Positions 1 to 7,242 of a stretch of DNA of 59,941 bases are shown one piece after another (position 1 is the stretch's first letter; the number at the start of each line of letters is the position of its first letter). The stretch covers positions 1-59,941 of the forward strand of contig NZ_MKSQ01000017.1 of assembly GCF_001898115.1 (NCBI RefSeq), read 5' to 3'. The position numbers and the translations under genes are program-made. This stretch comes from Allobosea sp. 67-29 (GTDB lineage: Bacteria > Pseudomonadota > Alphaproteobacteria > Rhizobiales > Beijerinckiaceae). The notes beneath the pieces were generated by a model, which made no database searches, was not told where the DNA came from, and saw only the letters and a list, made by a program, of their open reading frames with translations.

Positions 1-280
1 GACGATCGACCAGGCGAAGCCGCTGCCCGCCAAGGGCCCGGCCGATGCGACGACTGGCGCCGGCGTCACCTCCGGCACGCTCGGCGGCGTGATTGAGGCG
101 GCGCGCCAGCAACTCGATCCGCTCGCGGCCTCCTCCACCGTCATCGGCTATGTCGTCACCGCGCTCGTCGTCACCGGCGTGCTGTTGACCGCCGGCGGCT
201 ATGCCTATCGCTGGTATGCCGCCCGCAGGGCAGCGCGCCGGGCCGATGCGCTCGACCTTCCCGAGGGCGTGGCGGCATGA
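1..280 (+). CDS. Phage endolysin-like protein, C-terminal end (5' truncated)
   Basis: The frame is open from base 2 to the TGA at 278-280, giving 92 residues with no N-terminus in the window. The visible part is a Pro/Ala/Lys-rich linker, a short helical stretch, one transmembrane helix (about residues 46-68 of the fragment, with the core VVTALVVTGVLL) and an Arg-rich cytoplasmic tail. Lysozyme-like (GH108-type) endolysins of alphaproteobacterial phages often end this way, with a C-terminal membrane anchor. The assignment rests on that pattern and on the spanin genes that follow at once, because the catalytic domain is not visible. The stop overlaps the next start as ATGA. Confidence 0.6.
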   Translation, partial: TIDQAKPLPAKGPADATTGAGVTSGTLGGVIEAARQQLDPLAASSTVIGYVVTALVVTGVLLTAGGYAYRWYAARRAARRADALDLPEGVAA

Positions 281-516
281 GCGCGCTCCTCGGCGGCCTG
301 CTCTCTGCGCTCTGGCCCTACCTCGCCGCAGCCGGCGCCGCGCTCGTCGCCGTGCTGACGGCCTATGGCAAGGGCCGCTCCGACCAGAAATCGAAGACCG
401 AAACGAAGGATCTCCGCGATGCGAACGACATCCGCAAGCAGGGCGCGGACGCTCGCGCTGGCGCTGCCATTGCTCCTGAGCAGCTGCGTGACGACGACGG
501 GTGGCGGCGAGACTAG
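277..516 (+). CDS. Rz-like inner-membrane spanin (i-spanin), short form
   Basis: A 79-residue protein starts at an ATGA overlap with the endolysin. It has one N-terminal transmembrane helix (about residues 8-28, WPYLAAAGAALVAVLTAY), then a charged segment rich in Lys, Asp, Glu and Arg that could form a periplasmic coiled coil. This is the layout of Rz-type i-spanins, which join an outer-membrane lipoprotein to fuse the two membranes at the end of lysis. The key support is that a lipoprotein gene is nested out of frame in its 3' half. It is shorter than typical Rz (about 150 residues). Sequence similarity alone would not identify it. Confidence 0.62.
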   Translation: MSALLGGLLSALWPYLAAAGAALVAVLTAYGKGRSDQKSKTETKDLRDANDIRKQGADARAGAAIAPEQLRDDDGWRRD

Positions 517-643
517 GGCCGCGCTCTGCGACCAGTTCCGCCCCGTGCGCTGGTCGCTGAGCGACACCGACGCGACGATCGCCCAGACCAAGCAGAACAA
601 CGCGGTCGGCGCGCGCGTCTGCGGGTGGATGCCCGGGAAATGA
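419..643 (+). CDS. Rz1-like outer-membrane spanin lipoprotein (o-spanin), nested in the i-spanin gene
   Basis: A 74-residue protein begins at the ATG at 419, inside the i-spanin gene but in another frame, and runs past its stop. It has a short basic start, a hydrophobic stretch and a lipobox ending in LLSSC with Cys at residue 23, so signal peptidase II should release a lipidated form of about 52 residues. An embedded or overlapping lipoprotein gene is the hallmark of Rz/Rz1 spanin pairs. An upstream in-frame start at 365 would give an 18-residue extension ahead of the signal peptide, so 419 is preferred. The TGA at 641-643 overlaps the next ATG at 640. Confidence 0.7.
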   Translation: MRTTSASRARTLALALPLLLSSCVTTTGGGETRAALCDQFRPVRWSLSDTDATIAQTKQNNAVGARVCGWMPGK

Positions 644-1077
644 TCGCGCGGCCCCGGCCCTCGGCCGGCCCATACAGCTCGAACCGCCTGTTCGAATGGA
701 TCATGGCGGGCGGGCTGCTGCTGATCGCCTTCACCCTGGCGCTCCCCGGTGACTCGCTCGACAGGGGGACGCTGCGGCTGCTGGCGGAGAACGGCGCCAG
801 CGAGGAGGCCATGGCGGTAACGCTGGCCTGCATCGGCTCGATGCGGTCGATCGCTCTCTTCGCCAATGGCAAGCTGCCCGTCTACGGGCCGCTGATGCGC
901 TATGCCGGCTCTTTCGTCGGCGCCTTCGTCTGGATGATGCTGATGCTGCCACTGGTCTACGACAGCCTGCTATCCGGCAAGGTGTCGATCTTCGTGCCGC
1001 TCCTTGGAATGCTGACACTCGGAGAGCTGATCTCCGTTTACCGGGCGGTGAGAGATGGCGGATTTCGCAGGCGCTGA
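640..1077 (+). CDS. Phage membrane protein with about four transmembrane helices, possible holin
   Basis: The start is the ATG at 640 in an ATGA overlap with the o-spanin stop; a GTG at 625 is also in frame. The 145-residue product has hydrophobic segments near residues 22-38, 63-79, 90-109 and 114-131. Its place in a lysis cassette, beside the endolysin and spanins, makes a holin or antiholin role plausible. There is no family motif I recognise, so function is inferred from position only. The next gene starts 23 bases before this one ends, so translation is probably coupled. Confidence 0.6.
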   Translation: MIARPRPSAGPYSSNRLFEWIMAGGLLLIAFTLALPGDSLDRGTLRLLAENGASEEAMAVTLACIGSMRSIALFANGKLPVYGPLMRYAGSFVGAFVWMMLMLPLVYDSLLSGKVSIFVPLLGMLTLGELISVYRAVRDGGFRRR

Positions 1078-1432
1078 GATTCTGAAACCCTTCCCGCTGC
1101 TGCAGCTCGCCGGCGGCGTCGTCGTCATCATCCTGGCGATCTTCATGACCCTGCGCGGGGCGAAGGACAACAAGAAGGACGGCCACCTCGCGCCGCAGGG
1201 GCATGACCCCTTCGGCCTCGTCGTCCTCGGCAATTCCATCCTCGCACAGCTCAGCATCGTCGCGGAGGGCGTCCGGCGGATGTCCGCCCGGATGGATGAT
1301 CTTCATGACGAGCAGATCAAGACCAATGCTCGCCTCGGCGAGATGACCGATCGCCACGCCCGGGAGATGGATTCCCTGCGCGACACGATCGAGCGGGTCG
1401 AGCGCAAGCCCCGGCCGGGGCGGCGCAACTGA
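1055..1432 (+). CDS. Small phage protein: one transmembrane helix plus coiled coil
   Basis: A 125-residue protein starts at the ATG at 1055, overlapping the previous gene by 23 bases. One transmembrane helix lies near residues 17-34 (QLAGGVVVIILAIFMTL). A polar linker follows, then a long charged helix from about residue 65 with heptad-like spacing (RRMSARMDDLHDEQIK), and a basic tail. The bitopic-plus-coil plan is like a second Rz-type or holin-accessory protein. I do not recognise the family. The cassette position suggests a role in lysis or in the membrane during infection. Confidence 0.6.
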   Translation: MADFAGAEILKPFPLLQLAGGVVVIILAIFMTLRGAKDNKKDGHLAPQGHDPFGLVVLGNSILAQLSIVAEGVRRMSARMDDLHDEQIKTNARLGEMTDRHAREMDSLRDTIERVERKPRPGRRN

Positions 1433-1490
1433 ATTCGGCATCAGCCGATCCGCGCCGGCGGCTTCCGGCCATCACCAAAGGAGAAGACCG

Positions 1491-1733
1491 ATGACGGTCC
1501 GTGCCAAGTTCTTCGTCAAGTCGATCAACCACATGGGAACGCCAGGGAGCGACCCCGTCGCCGAGATCGCCATGGCGCCGGTGTTCGGCAGCTACGGAGA
1601 CGGCAAGGTTAATGAGACCTGGTCGAAATACACGCCCTCCGGCGAGCTCAAGATGACCGTCACCAATCCCGGCGCCATCGAGCAGTTCGCGATCGGCAAG
1701 GCTTATTTCCTCGACTTCACGCCGGCTGACTGA
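1491..1733 (+). CDS. Small phage protein of unknown function
   Basis: An 80-residue protein is preceded by a good ribosome site (AAAGGAG, 8 bases before the ATG). It is soluble, with no signal peptide or membrane segment, and looks all-beta: alternating short hydrophobic strands ending in a YFLDFTPAD-type tail. Proteins of this look are common as single genes near the lysis genes of Hyphomicrobiales prophages, but I cannot name a function. It is the last gene before a terminator-like hairpin at 1808-1842, so it probably closes the rightward late transcript. Confidence 0.65.
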   Translation: MTVRAKFFVKSINHMGTPGSDPVAEIAMAPVFGSYGDGKVNETWSKYTPSGELKMTVTNPGAIEQFAIGKAYFLDFTPAD

Positions 1734-1807
1734 CGCCGCGATCGCCTCGGCGATCGTCTGGCCGGCATTATCAACCGCCTCACTGGGCGTTTTCCTCCGT
1801 AGACCGT

Positions 1808-1842
1808 GAGCCGGGCTCCGAAAGGGGCCCGGCGCTCTTTCT
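1808..1842 (+). terminator. Terminator-like hairpin after the late phage genes
   Basis: A 10-bp stem (GCCGGGCTCC against GGGGCCCGGC, one G-T pair) has a GAAA tetraloop and is followed by CTCTTTCTT. It lies 75 bases after the stop of the 80-residue gene and faces rightward, consistent with rho-independent termination of the lysis operon. Confidence 0.65.
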
Positions 1843-2015
1843 TGTTGTGGCATTCGCGCTTCCAAGGTAGTTTCCAGGCAGACCGGCGTATCGTGGGCTC
1901 GCAATCCGCAACCGTGACGATTTTAATGCGGCTTGGTCTCCCGCGGCGATGAGCGTCCATCGCAAATGCGCTTGGCCACCGCCAAGCTCGGCAATCAAAC
2001 ATGGAGAAGCGCCAC

Positions 2016-2129
2016 ATGGCGCGATCTGGCCACTGGGCGAGAGCCCTTGTGCTGGAGCTCGTCCGCGCCGGCCTCGTAGGGCTGGTAAGCGAGCTGGTGA
2101 AGCACGCTGCGAGAAACTTAATCTCGTAA
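2016..2129 (+). CDS. Very small phage gene encoding a 37-residue amphipathic protein
   Basis: The frame from the ATG at 2016 to the TAA at 2127-2129 encodes 37 residues starting MARSGHWARALVLELV. A GGAG lies about 9 bases upstream of this ATG, whereas the in-frame ATG at 2001 has no such site. The core alternates Leu/Val/Ala/Gly with Arg, Glu and Lys, which suggests one amphipathic or membrane-seeking helix, and the ends are basic. It stands between two terminator hairpins (1808-1842 and 2137-2172), as expected of an independent short transcript. I do not recognise it. A toxin, a small regulator or a chance frame are all possible. Confidence 0.4.
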   Translation: MARSGHWARALVLELVRAGLVGLVSELVKHAARNLIS

Positions 2130-2136
2130 ATAGCTC

Positions 2137-2172
2137 GGCCCCGTCAGCTCCCGCTGGCGGGGCCTCTTTTTT
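2137..2172 (+). terminator. Strong rho-independent terminator
   Basis: A 12-bp stem (GGCCCCGTCAGC against GCTGGCGGGGCC, one G-T pair) has a TCCC loop and is followed directly by TCTTTTTT. It lies 7 bases after the TAA of the 37-residue gene and points rightward. The leftward gene ending at 2172 abuts it, so it also separates the convergent transcripts. Confidence 0.88.
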
Positions 2173-2534
2173 CAATACCGCTTCGTCTCGGCGTTGCTGC
2201 CGATCCGGCGCATGTGCTCGACGTGGGCTGCCCAGCCTTCTTCGCCGATAAAGATCAGGTAGCGTTCGAAGGCCTTGCGGAAGGCCGGGAGGCAGCCTTC
2301 GCGCGTGGCTGCTCTGCCTTCCGTCGGCGTCGCCTGCCGGACGCCGTTGGCGAGCTCCCCAGCGTGTATGTTGATGGTCCAAGTCCAATGCGGCTCGTCG
2401 CCGCTCGGACCCTGCTGCTGGGCGATCGAGCCGACATAGAGGCCCCGATAGATGACCTTCCAGAACTTGTCGTCGTCCTCGGGACGAGGGTGGCCGGTGT
2501 AACTGCGCCGGAGAACGAGCGCGGCGCGTGACAT
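2172..2534 (-). CDS. Unknown soluble protein of the prophage accessory region
   Basis: A 120-residue protein starts at the ATG at 2534, only 2 bases after the upstream leftward gene, so the two form an operon. The sequence has many aromatic and charged residues (WKVIYRGLYVGSI, HWTWTINIH, AFRKAFERYL) and no signal peptide or membrane segment. It reads like a compact globular protein with a C-terminal helix. Similar proteins turn up near integrases and on plasmids of Hyphomicrobiales, but I know no function. It is transcribed against the late genes, as lysogeny-expressed cargo usually is. Confidence 0.65.
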   Translation of the reverse strand: MSRAALVLRRSYTGHPRPEDDDKFWKVIYRGLYVGSIAQQQGPSGDEPHWTWTINIHAGELANGVRQATPTEGRAATREGCLPAFRKAFERYLIFIGEEGWAAHVEHMRRIGSNAETKRY

Positions 2535-2536
2535 GG

Positions 2537-2839
2537 TCAGTGCGCCGTAGCTGGCTGCAGGAAGCGCATCTCGGCGAGCTTGGCATCGATGGCGTGATAG
2601 AGTGCTGACGGTGGCTGCGGCTTGATCGCGGCATCGCCGGCGCCGATCGTGCCCCGGCGGGGGACCAGCATGTAGTTGCCGTCGACTAAGTCGGCATCGA
2701 TGACGACGATCTCGAAACTGGCATCGTCGAAGCACCGGGTCAGGGTTGCCAGCACCTGGTCCTGGTCGGTCGCCGCCGAAGCGGCATGCGACGGGCCGAT
2801 CGCGATAACGAAAGCGTATTTCTCCGTTGCGGCGGGCAT
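2537..2839 (-). CDS. Unknown small soluble protein upstream in the two-gene cargo operon
   Basis: A 100-residue protein starts at the ATG at 2839, preceded by AGGAG 6 bases upstream. The middle has an alternating strand/helix pattern (YAFVIAIGPS, FEIVVIDADLVDG, NYMLVPRRGTI) and the tail is a helix ending HAIDAKLAEMRFL. No catalytic motif, signal peptide or membrane helix is visible. It is the first gene of a leftward pair lying next to the integrase and divergent from it, across a 164-base gap that probably holds both promoters. I cannot assign a function; lysogenic cargo or a small regulator is inference. Confidence 0.65.
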   Translation of the reverse strand: MPAATEKYAFVIAIGPSHAASAATDQDQVLATLTRCFDDASFEIVVIDADLVDGNYMLVPRRGTIGAGDAAIKPQPPSALYHAIDAKLAEMRFLQPATAH

Positions 2840-3003
2840 GTTGCACTCCTGACCGTTGACGACCCGATGCCGTGTTCTCTTTATGTTCCATTTCTGACGA
2901 AGGCCAGGCGTGCCGTCAATCGTCGCTGCAGGCATCTCGATCTGCCGGTCTCTGGCGGCATTGCATGGGATTCCCTTATAGTTCGCGAAACGAGGGCTGA
3001 TTG

Positions 3004-4281
3004 ATGGCATCGCTGCAGAAGCGGACCTGGACGAACAAGACCGGCGAGATCTCGACGGCCTGGCGCGTCACCTATACCGACCAGAGCGGCCGGATCCGGA
3101 CCAAGCAGTTCGAGAAGCGCGCCGACGCCAAACAATTCCGCGACACCGTCACCTCGCAGGTCGCCGACGGCACGCACGTCCATGACCGTGACACCATCAC
3201 GGTGAAAGAGGCGGCCAAGATCTGGCTCAAGGCGACACTCAACGGCCGGGACGGCCGAGCTCCAGTCGAGGAACACACCTACAAAACCTACCGAAGCACG
3301 GTTCGCAATCAGATCGAGCCCCGTCTCGGCTCGGTGAAGCTCAGCAAGCTGTCGAGAGCGGCGATCGCCGCCTTCCGCGACGATCTGCTGGCCGACGGCG
3401 TGACGCGCTTCACCACGAAGCGCGCGGTGAGCACTCTCGGAGCGATCATCGACGAGGCGATGTCCCGCGAGTTGGTCGCCGTCAATCGCGCCCGCGGCGT
3501 CAAGGTCGCGACCAGGACCCGCGACGTCGACGAGGATGACGAGCGTGTCGAGATTCCTGACGCCGACCGGGTCCGGGATCTCGTCGCACGGGCCCGGCTC
3601 TGGAGCCAGGCGCCGCCGGCGATCGTCATCAAAGGGCGCACCACCAACAACCCCCGCTTCGCCAAGGAACGCGGGCGCATGCTCTACGTGCTGCTCCGCG
3701 TTGCCGTTGCGACCGGCATGCGAATTTCGGAGATCCTCGGACTGCCCCGCAGCAATGTCGACCTGTCCGCCGGCACCATCACGGTCTCACAGCGCCTCTC
3801 CCAATCGGGCAAGATCGGCAAGCCGAAGTCGAGAGCCGGATATCGCACGCTCGATATCCCCGGCGACGTCGTCAAGGAACTCCGGGAGTGGATCCTGCAG
3901 CGGCCGAAGGGTGAGCTCGATCTGGTCTTCCCCAACGCGTCCGGAGGCGTTGAGCACTACACCAACTTCCGCCGCCGCTTCTGGCTCCCGCTGATGCAGG
4001 CCATAGGGTCGGCGCGCATGGTCCCGGCCGGCGACGAGGATACGCTTGATCTCGAGTGCGACTTCACCATCCACTCGCTTCGGCATTTCCATGCCTCGCA
4101 GTACATCGCCACCGGCGCAGACCCGCTCGATGTGAAGACCCGCATGGGCCACTCGTCGATCCAGGTCACCTATGACGTCTACGGCCACCTGTTCCAGAGC
4201 GCCGAAGCTCAAGCCCGCCGGCGGGCTCAGGTCGAGCGCATGGAGGCAGAACTGTTCGGCGGCCGCCCGGCGGGCGACTAG
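3004..4281 (+). CDS. Tyrosine site-specific integrase
   Basis: The protein has 425 residues from the ATG at 3004 (an adjacent in-frame TTG lies at 3001). The first 60 residues form a basic beta-rich arm-binding domain, a SAM-like core-binding domain follows, and the catalytic domain starts near residue 190. The tyrosine-recombinase residues are visible: Arg240 in ATGMRISEILGLP, His357 and Arg360 in HSLRHFH, His383 in RMGHSS, and the probable nucleophile Tyr393 in TYDVYGHLF. It catalyses phage insertion and excision. The stop is 88 bases before the partial tRNA-Thr, the usual int-att arrangement for integration into a tRNA gene. Confidence 0.95.
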   Translation: MASLQKRTWTNKTGEISTAWRVTYTDQSGRIRTKQFEKRADAKQFRDTVTSQVADGTHVHDRDTITVKEAAKIWLKATLNGRDGRAPVEEHTYKTYRSTVRNQIEPRLGSVKLSKLSRAAIAAFRDDLLADGVTRFTTKRAVSTLGAIIDEAMSRELVAVNRARGVKVATRTRDVDEDDERVEIPDADRVRDLVARARLWSQAPPAIVIKGRTTNNPRFAKERGRMLYVLLRVAVATGMRISEILGLPRSNVDLSAGTITVSQRLSQSGKIGKPKSRAGYRTLDIPGDVVKELREWILQRPKGELDLVFPNASGGVEHYTNFRRRFWLPLMQAIGSARMVPAGDEDTLDLECDFTIHSLRHFHASQYIATGADPLDVKTRMGHSSIQVTYDVYGHLFQSAEAQARRRAQVERMEAELFGGRPAGD

Positions 4282-4369
4282 ACCTGCCCGCCGGGCGCCT
4301 CGACAAAATCTGTACAAAATCGGCCGATCTGCTCCGCAGCGAATTGAAAACTCACATTTTGCCGACAGA

Positions 4370-4414
<45 letters not shown>

Positions 4415-4613
4415 TCCCTCTCCTGGCGGACGCCCGCTTCCCGTCCCGGATCGATCCCCGGCGCCCTGCAAACCTTTATCTCCGCGGCTCCCGCCTGGAA
4501 CCTTCACCGCATCTCGCGCGTCATCCGAGACCGGGATCGCCGGTGGTGATAATCTCCCGTATCGAAGCCGGCGCACCGGCATGCCTCCATTCGACGAACC
4601 CCGGGAGGGGTCG

Positions 4614-4901
4614 ATGAAACCGATCGCAATCGCGCTCCTTCTGGCACTGGGGCCGCATGCAGCCCTCGCTCAATCGCGCCCCTCGACGGTGACGCGCCCC
4701 TGCGCCGCGAGCCGACAGGAGGTTCTCGCACATGGAGCCGCCGTCCTGGGTACCGGCGGGCAGACCTATGACCGCTTCGTGCGGGATCGCAGCTTCTGCC
4801 AGTTCGACGAGGTCATCGAGCCCGCCTGGGTGCCGAGCCGGGACATGCCGGCCTGCTTCGTCGGCTATCGCTGCAAGGCCGGCACCTTCTGGGATGACTG
4901 A
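4614..4901 (+). CDS. Small secreted cysteine-containing protein of unknown function
   Basis: A 95-residue protein starts at the ATG at 4614 with GGGAGGGG just upstream. It has a clear Sec signal peptide (MKPIAIALLLALGPHAALAQ, cleavage near residue 20). The mature part of about 75 residues carries four Cys (in RPCAAS, FCQF, PACF and YRCK), likely two periplasmic disulfides, and ends GTFWDD. It is the first chromosomal gene after the prophage. I do not recognise the family; a small periplasmic protein is all the sequence supports. Confidence 0.7.
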   Translation: MKPIAIALLLALGPHAALAQSRPSTVTRPCAASRQEVLAHGAAVLGTGGQTYDRFVRDRSFCQFDEVIEPAWVPSRDMPACFVGYRCKAGTFWDD

Positions 4902-4975
4902 GGCGAGGCCGGACGGAACTGCCGGCCGGTCCGGCCGTTGATGATCCGGGGCGATATGAGCAAAGGAGATGCGCG

Positions 4976-5482
4976 ATGCGTCGCCTGTTCCTGATCGCGG
5001 CTGCGGTGGCGCCGCTGTTCTTCGCCGCCGGCACCGAGGCGATCGCCCAGCATCGCCCCGGAGGGCACGGTTTCCATCCGGGCGGTTTGCACGGCGGCTT
5101 CCGCGGCGCCCAAGCCTGGCGTGGCGGCGGCTGGCGTGGCGGTTACCGCGCCGGCCATGTCGCGCGTCTCGGCGCCTGGCGTGGCAGCTATTACCGTCCG
5201 TATCATCGCCGCTGGGGCGGCTATCCTTATTGGGGTTGGGGCGCTGGTCTTGCGACGGCGGCGACCCTCGGCGCGCTCGCGACCTATCCGGTCTACCCCG
5301 ACTATTACGATTATCCGGCTTACCCGGTCTATCCGGCCTATGGCGCCGTTCCCGCCGCCTCGGGCGGCCGCTGTAGCACGCCGGTCAAGGTCTGCACGCT
5401 GTACGAGCGGGCGCCACTCGGCATCGGCTGCTCCTGCCGCGTGCCGGGTGGCCGGGCGCGGGGCACGGTCGTCGGCCCCTGA
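4976..5482 (+). CDS. Secreted Gly/Tyr/His-rich low-complexity protein
   Basis: A 168-residue protein starts at the ATG at 4976 with AAAGGAG 8 bases upstream. A Sec signal peptide (cleavage near AIAQ, residue 25) leads into a Gly/His/Arg-rich stretch with WRGGG repeats, a Trp/Tyr/Gly-rich hydrophobic middle, and YPVYPxYxxYP repeats around residues 101-122. The C-terminal 40 residues hold four Cys (CSTPVKVC and GCSC). The mix resembles envelope proteins of Hyphomicrobiales in which a repetitive N-terminal half is followed by a small disulfide domain. The function is unknown. Confidence 0.7.
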   Translation: MRRLFLIAAAVAPLFFAAGTEAIAQHRPGGHGFHPGGLHGGFRGAQAWRGGGWRGGYRAGHVARLGAWRGSYYRPYHRRWGGYPYWGWGAGLATAATLGALATYPVYPDYYDYPAYPVYPAYGAVPAASGGRCSTPVKVCTLYERAPLGIGCSCRVPGGRARGTVVGP

Positions 5483-5622
5483 TCCGGACCCCGATTTCGG
5501 GCGCGGGGTCAGCTGTCATCGGAGGCTGGCCGCCGCCTGCCGCAATGCGGTAGGATAAGCGGAGAATGCCTGCCGGAAGCTGCGTCGCGGCCGCCGGCCT
5601 CCTGATCGTGTCGCGGAACCGA

Positions 5623-6027
5623 ATGGACGACCGGAATCAACTTCTGGCGCTGGCGCAGCGTTGCGAGGCTTCGAGCAAGCCTAACCGCGAGCTCGACGCC
5701 GATATCTACGAGGCGCTGGGCTTCACCGTGCGGCGCAAGCCCGCGCGCCTCTCCACCCGGCGGACCCCTGCGGGCGGCATCTACCAGCAGGGCAATTTCT
5801 GGAAGTCGCTCGGAGCGGTCAGCGCCGATATCGACGTTGCCGTCTCGCTGCTGCGCGAGAAGGCCCCGGGCTGGAGCTGGAGCCTGCAATGCCTGGCCTC
5901 GGACGAGCCCCTGGCCTTCCAGGCGCTCGTCGCGGAGTGCTCCGGACAGGGCGTGATGGGCTCGCTCGCACTCTGCGCCGCTATGCTGCGGGCGCTGGCA
6001 CGCAAGGGGCCGGCGGAATCCGAATGA
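5623..6027 (+). CDS. Unknown small protein
   Basis: A 134-residue protein from the ATG at 5623, starting MDDRNQLLALAQRCE. An upstream in-frame ATG at 5566 has a GGAG only 2 bases before it and would add 19 residues that do not look like folded protein, so 5623 is preferred. The protein has an N-terminal helix, an aromatic middle (GNFWKSLGAV, GWSWSLQCLAS) and a helical C-terminus (LALCAAMLRALARKG). Small proteins with this opening are frequent in Hyphomicrobiales, including phage-derived regions. I know no function. Confidence 0.6.
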   Translation: MDDRNQLLALAQRCEASSKPNRELDADIYEALGFTVRRKPARLSTRRTPAGGIYQQGNFWKSLGAVSADIDVAVSLLREKAPGWSWSLQCLASDEPLAFQALVAECSGQGVMGSLALCAAMLRALARKGPAESE

Positions 6028-6128
6028 GCGGGTTTCTCATCACGGAAACTTGACCCGGCACGCGGCCGCGGCGGTTGAACCCGCCGCTTGCGCCGTTACC
6101 TTCCTCGGCCAGCAACGAGGAGGAACCG

Positions 6129-7112
6129 ATGCAGACCATGCGCCTGTCGCGCCGCCACACTCTCGCCGGCGCCGGAGCGCTGGCCGCCTCGGCAGCGTTC
6201 GGCCTGCCAGTCCTGTCGCCTGCGCAGGCCCAGGCTCCCGCGGGCGCACAGGCCCCCGGCTTCTATCGCTACAAGATCGGCGACATCGTCGTGACGGCGA
6301 TCCATGATGGCTTCGGCCGGCGCCCGCTCGAAGGGTTCGTCCGCAACGCGGAGCTGGCGGATGTGAAACGGGCGATGGCGGAAGCCTTCCTGCCGCAGGA
6401 TGCGCTCCAGATCACCTTCACCACGCTGGCGATCCAGCACGGCGGCAAGCTGACCCTGGTCGACACGGGCAACGGCGATTCCGGAGCACCGACCTCCGGC
6501 ACCTGGATGGCGAACTTCAAGGCCGCGGGCCTCGACCCGAAGGATGTCTCGAGCGTCGTCTTCAGCCACTTCCACGGCGATCACATCAACGGCTTCCGCC
6601 TCAAAGACGGCAGCGCCGTCTTTCCCAATGCCGAGGTTCTGGTGCCGGCGGCCGAATGGGCGTTCTGGATGGACGATGCGAAGATGAATGCCGCGCCCGA
6701 CGGCATGAAGGGTGCCTTCGCCGGGGTTCGCCGTGTCTTCGGCCCGGTCGCCAAGGATGTGAGGCGATTCGAGCCCGGCAAGGAACTCCTGCCCGGGCTC
6801 ACGCCGGTCGCCGCGCCCGGCCACACGCCCGGCCACACCGTCTTCGCGCTCGCCTCCGGCAACGATCGGATGATGATCATGTCCGATACGACCAACCATC
6901 CGGCCCTCTTCGTCCGCAATCCGGATTGGTCGGCGGTCTTCGACATGGACGGCCCGCAGGCCGCCGCGACGCGCCGCAAGCTGCTCGACATGGTGGCGGC
7001 CGACCGGATGCAGGTGGCCTTCTACCATGCGCCCTTCCCGGCCGTCGGCTTCATCGCCAAGGAGGGCAACGGTTTCGAGATGGTGCCGGTGCAGTGGAGC
7101 TCGGCGGTCTGA
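6129..7112 (+). CDS. Exported metallo-beta-lactamase-fold hydrolase
   Basis: A 327-residue protein from the ATG at 6129 behind GAGGAGG. The N-terminus is a Tat signal (RRHTLAGAG, then an Ala-rich region ending near AQAQAP). The MBL fold is marked by the zinc motif HFHGDH, a GHTPGHT segment giving the next His ligand, and SDTTNHP with the bridging Asp. It resembles the class containing methyl parathion hydrolases and lactonases, which hydrolyse phosphotriesters or lactones using two zinc ions. The natural substrate cannot be read from the sequence. It stands alone, so context gives no further help. Confidence 0.88.
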   Translation: MQTMRLSRRHTLAGAGALAASAAFGLPVLSPAQAQAPAGAQAPGFYRYKIGDIVVTAIHDGFGRRPLEGFVRNAELADVKRAMAEAFLPQDALQITFTTLAIQHGGKLTLVDTGNGDSGAPTSGTWMANFKAAGLDPKDVSSVVFSHFHGDHINGFRLKDGSAVFPNAEVLVPAAEWAFWMDDAKMNAAPDGMKGAFAGVRRVFGPVAKDVRRFEPGKELLPGLTPVAAPGHTPGHTVFALASGNDRMMIMSDTTNHPALFVRNPDWSAVFDMDGPQAAATRRKLLDMVAADRMQVAFYHAPFPAVGFIAKEGNGFEMVPVQWSSAV

Positions 7113-7242
7113 GAGCCCGGCGAGGCGAAGGATGGGGCCGGGCTCGCCCGGCCTTTTTCATCGCCCCCGAGTCTCGCGCCTTCCGCCCGGGCCATGCTAA
7201 GCCGGTGGCGATGCCGTAAGGCCCGCCGCTTCAGGACCCGTC

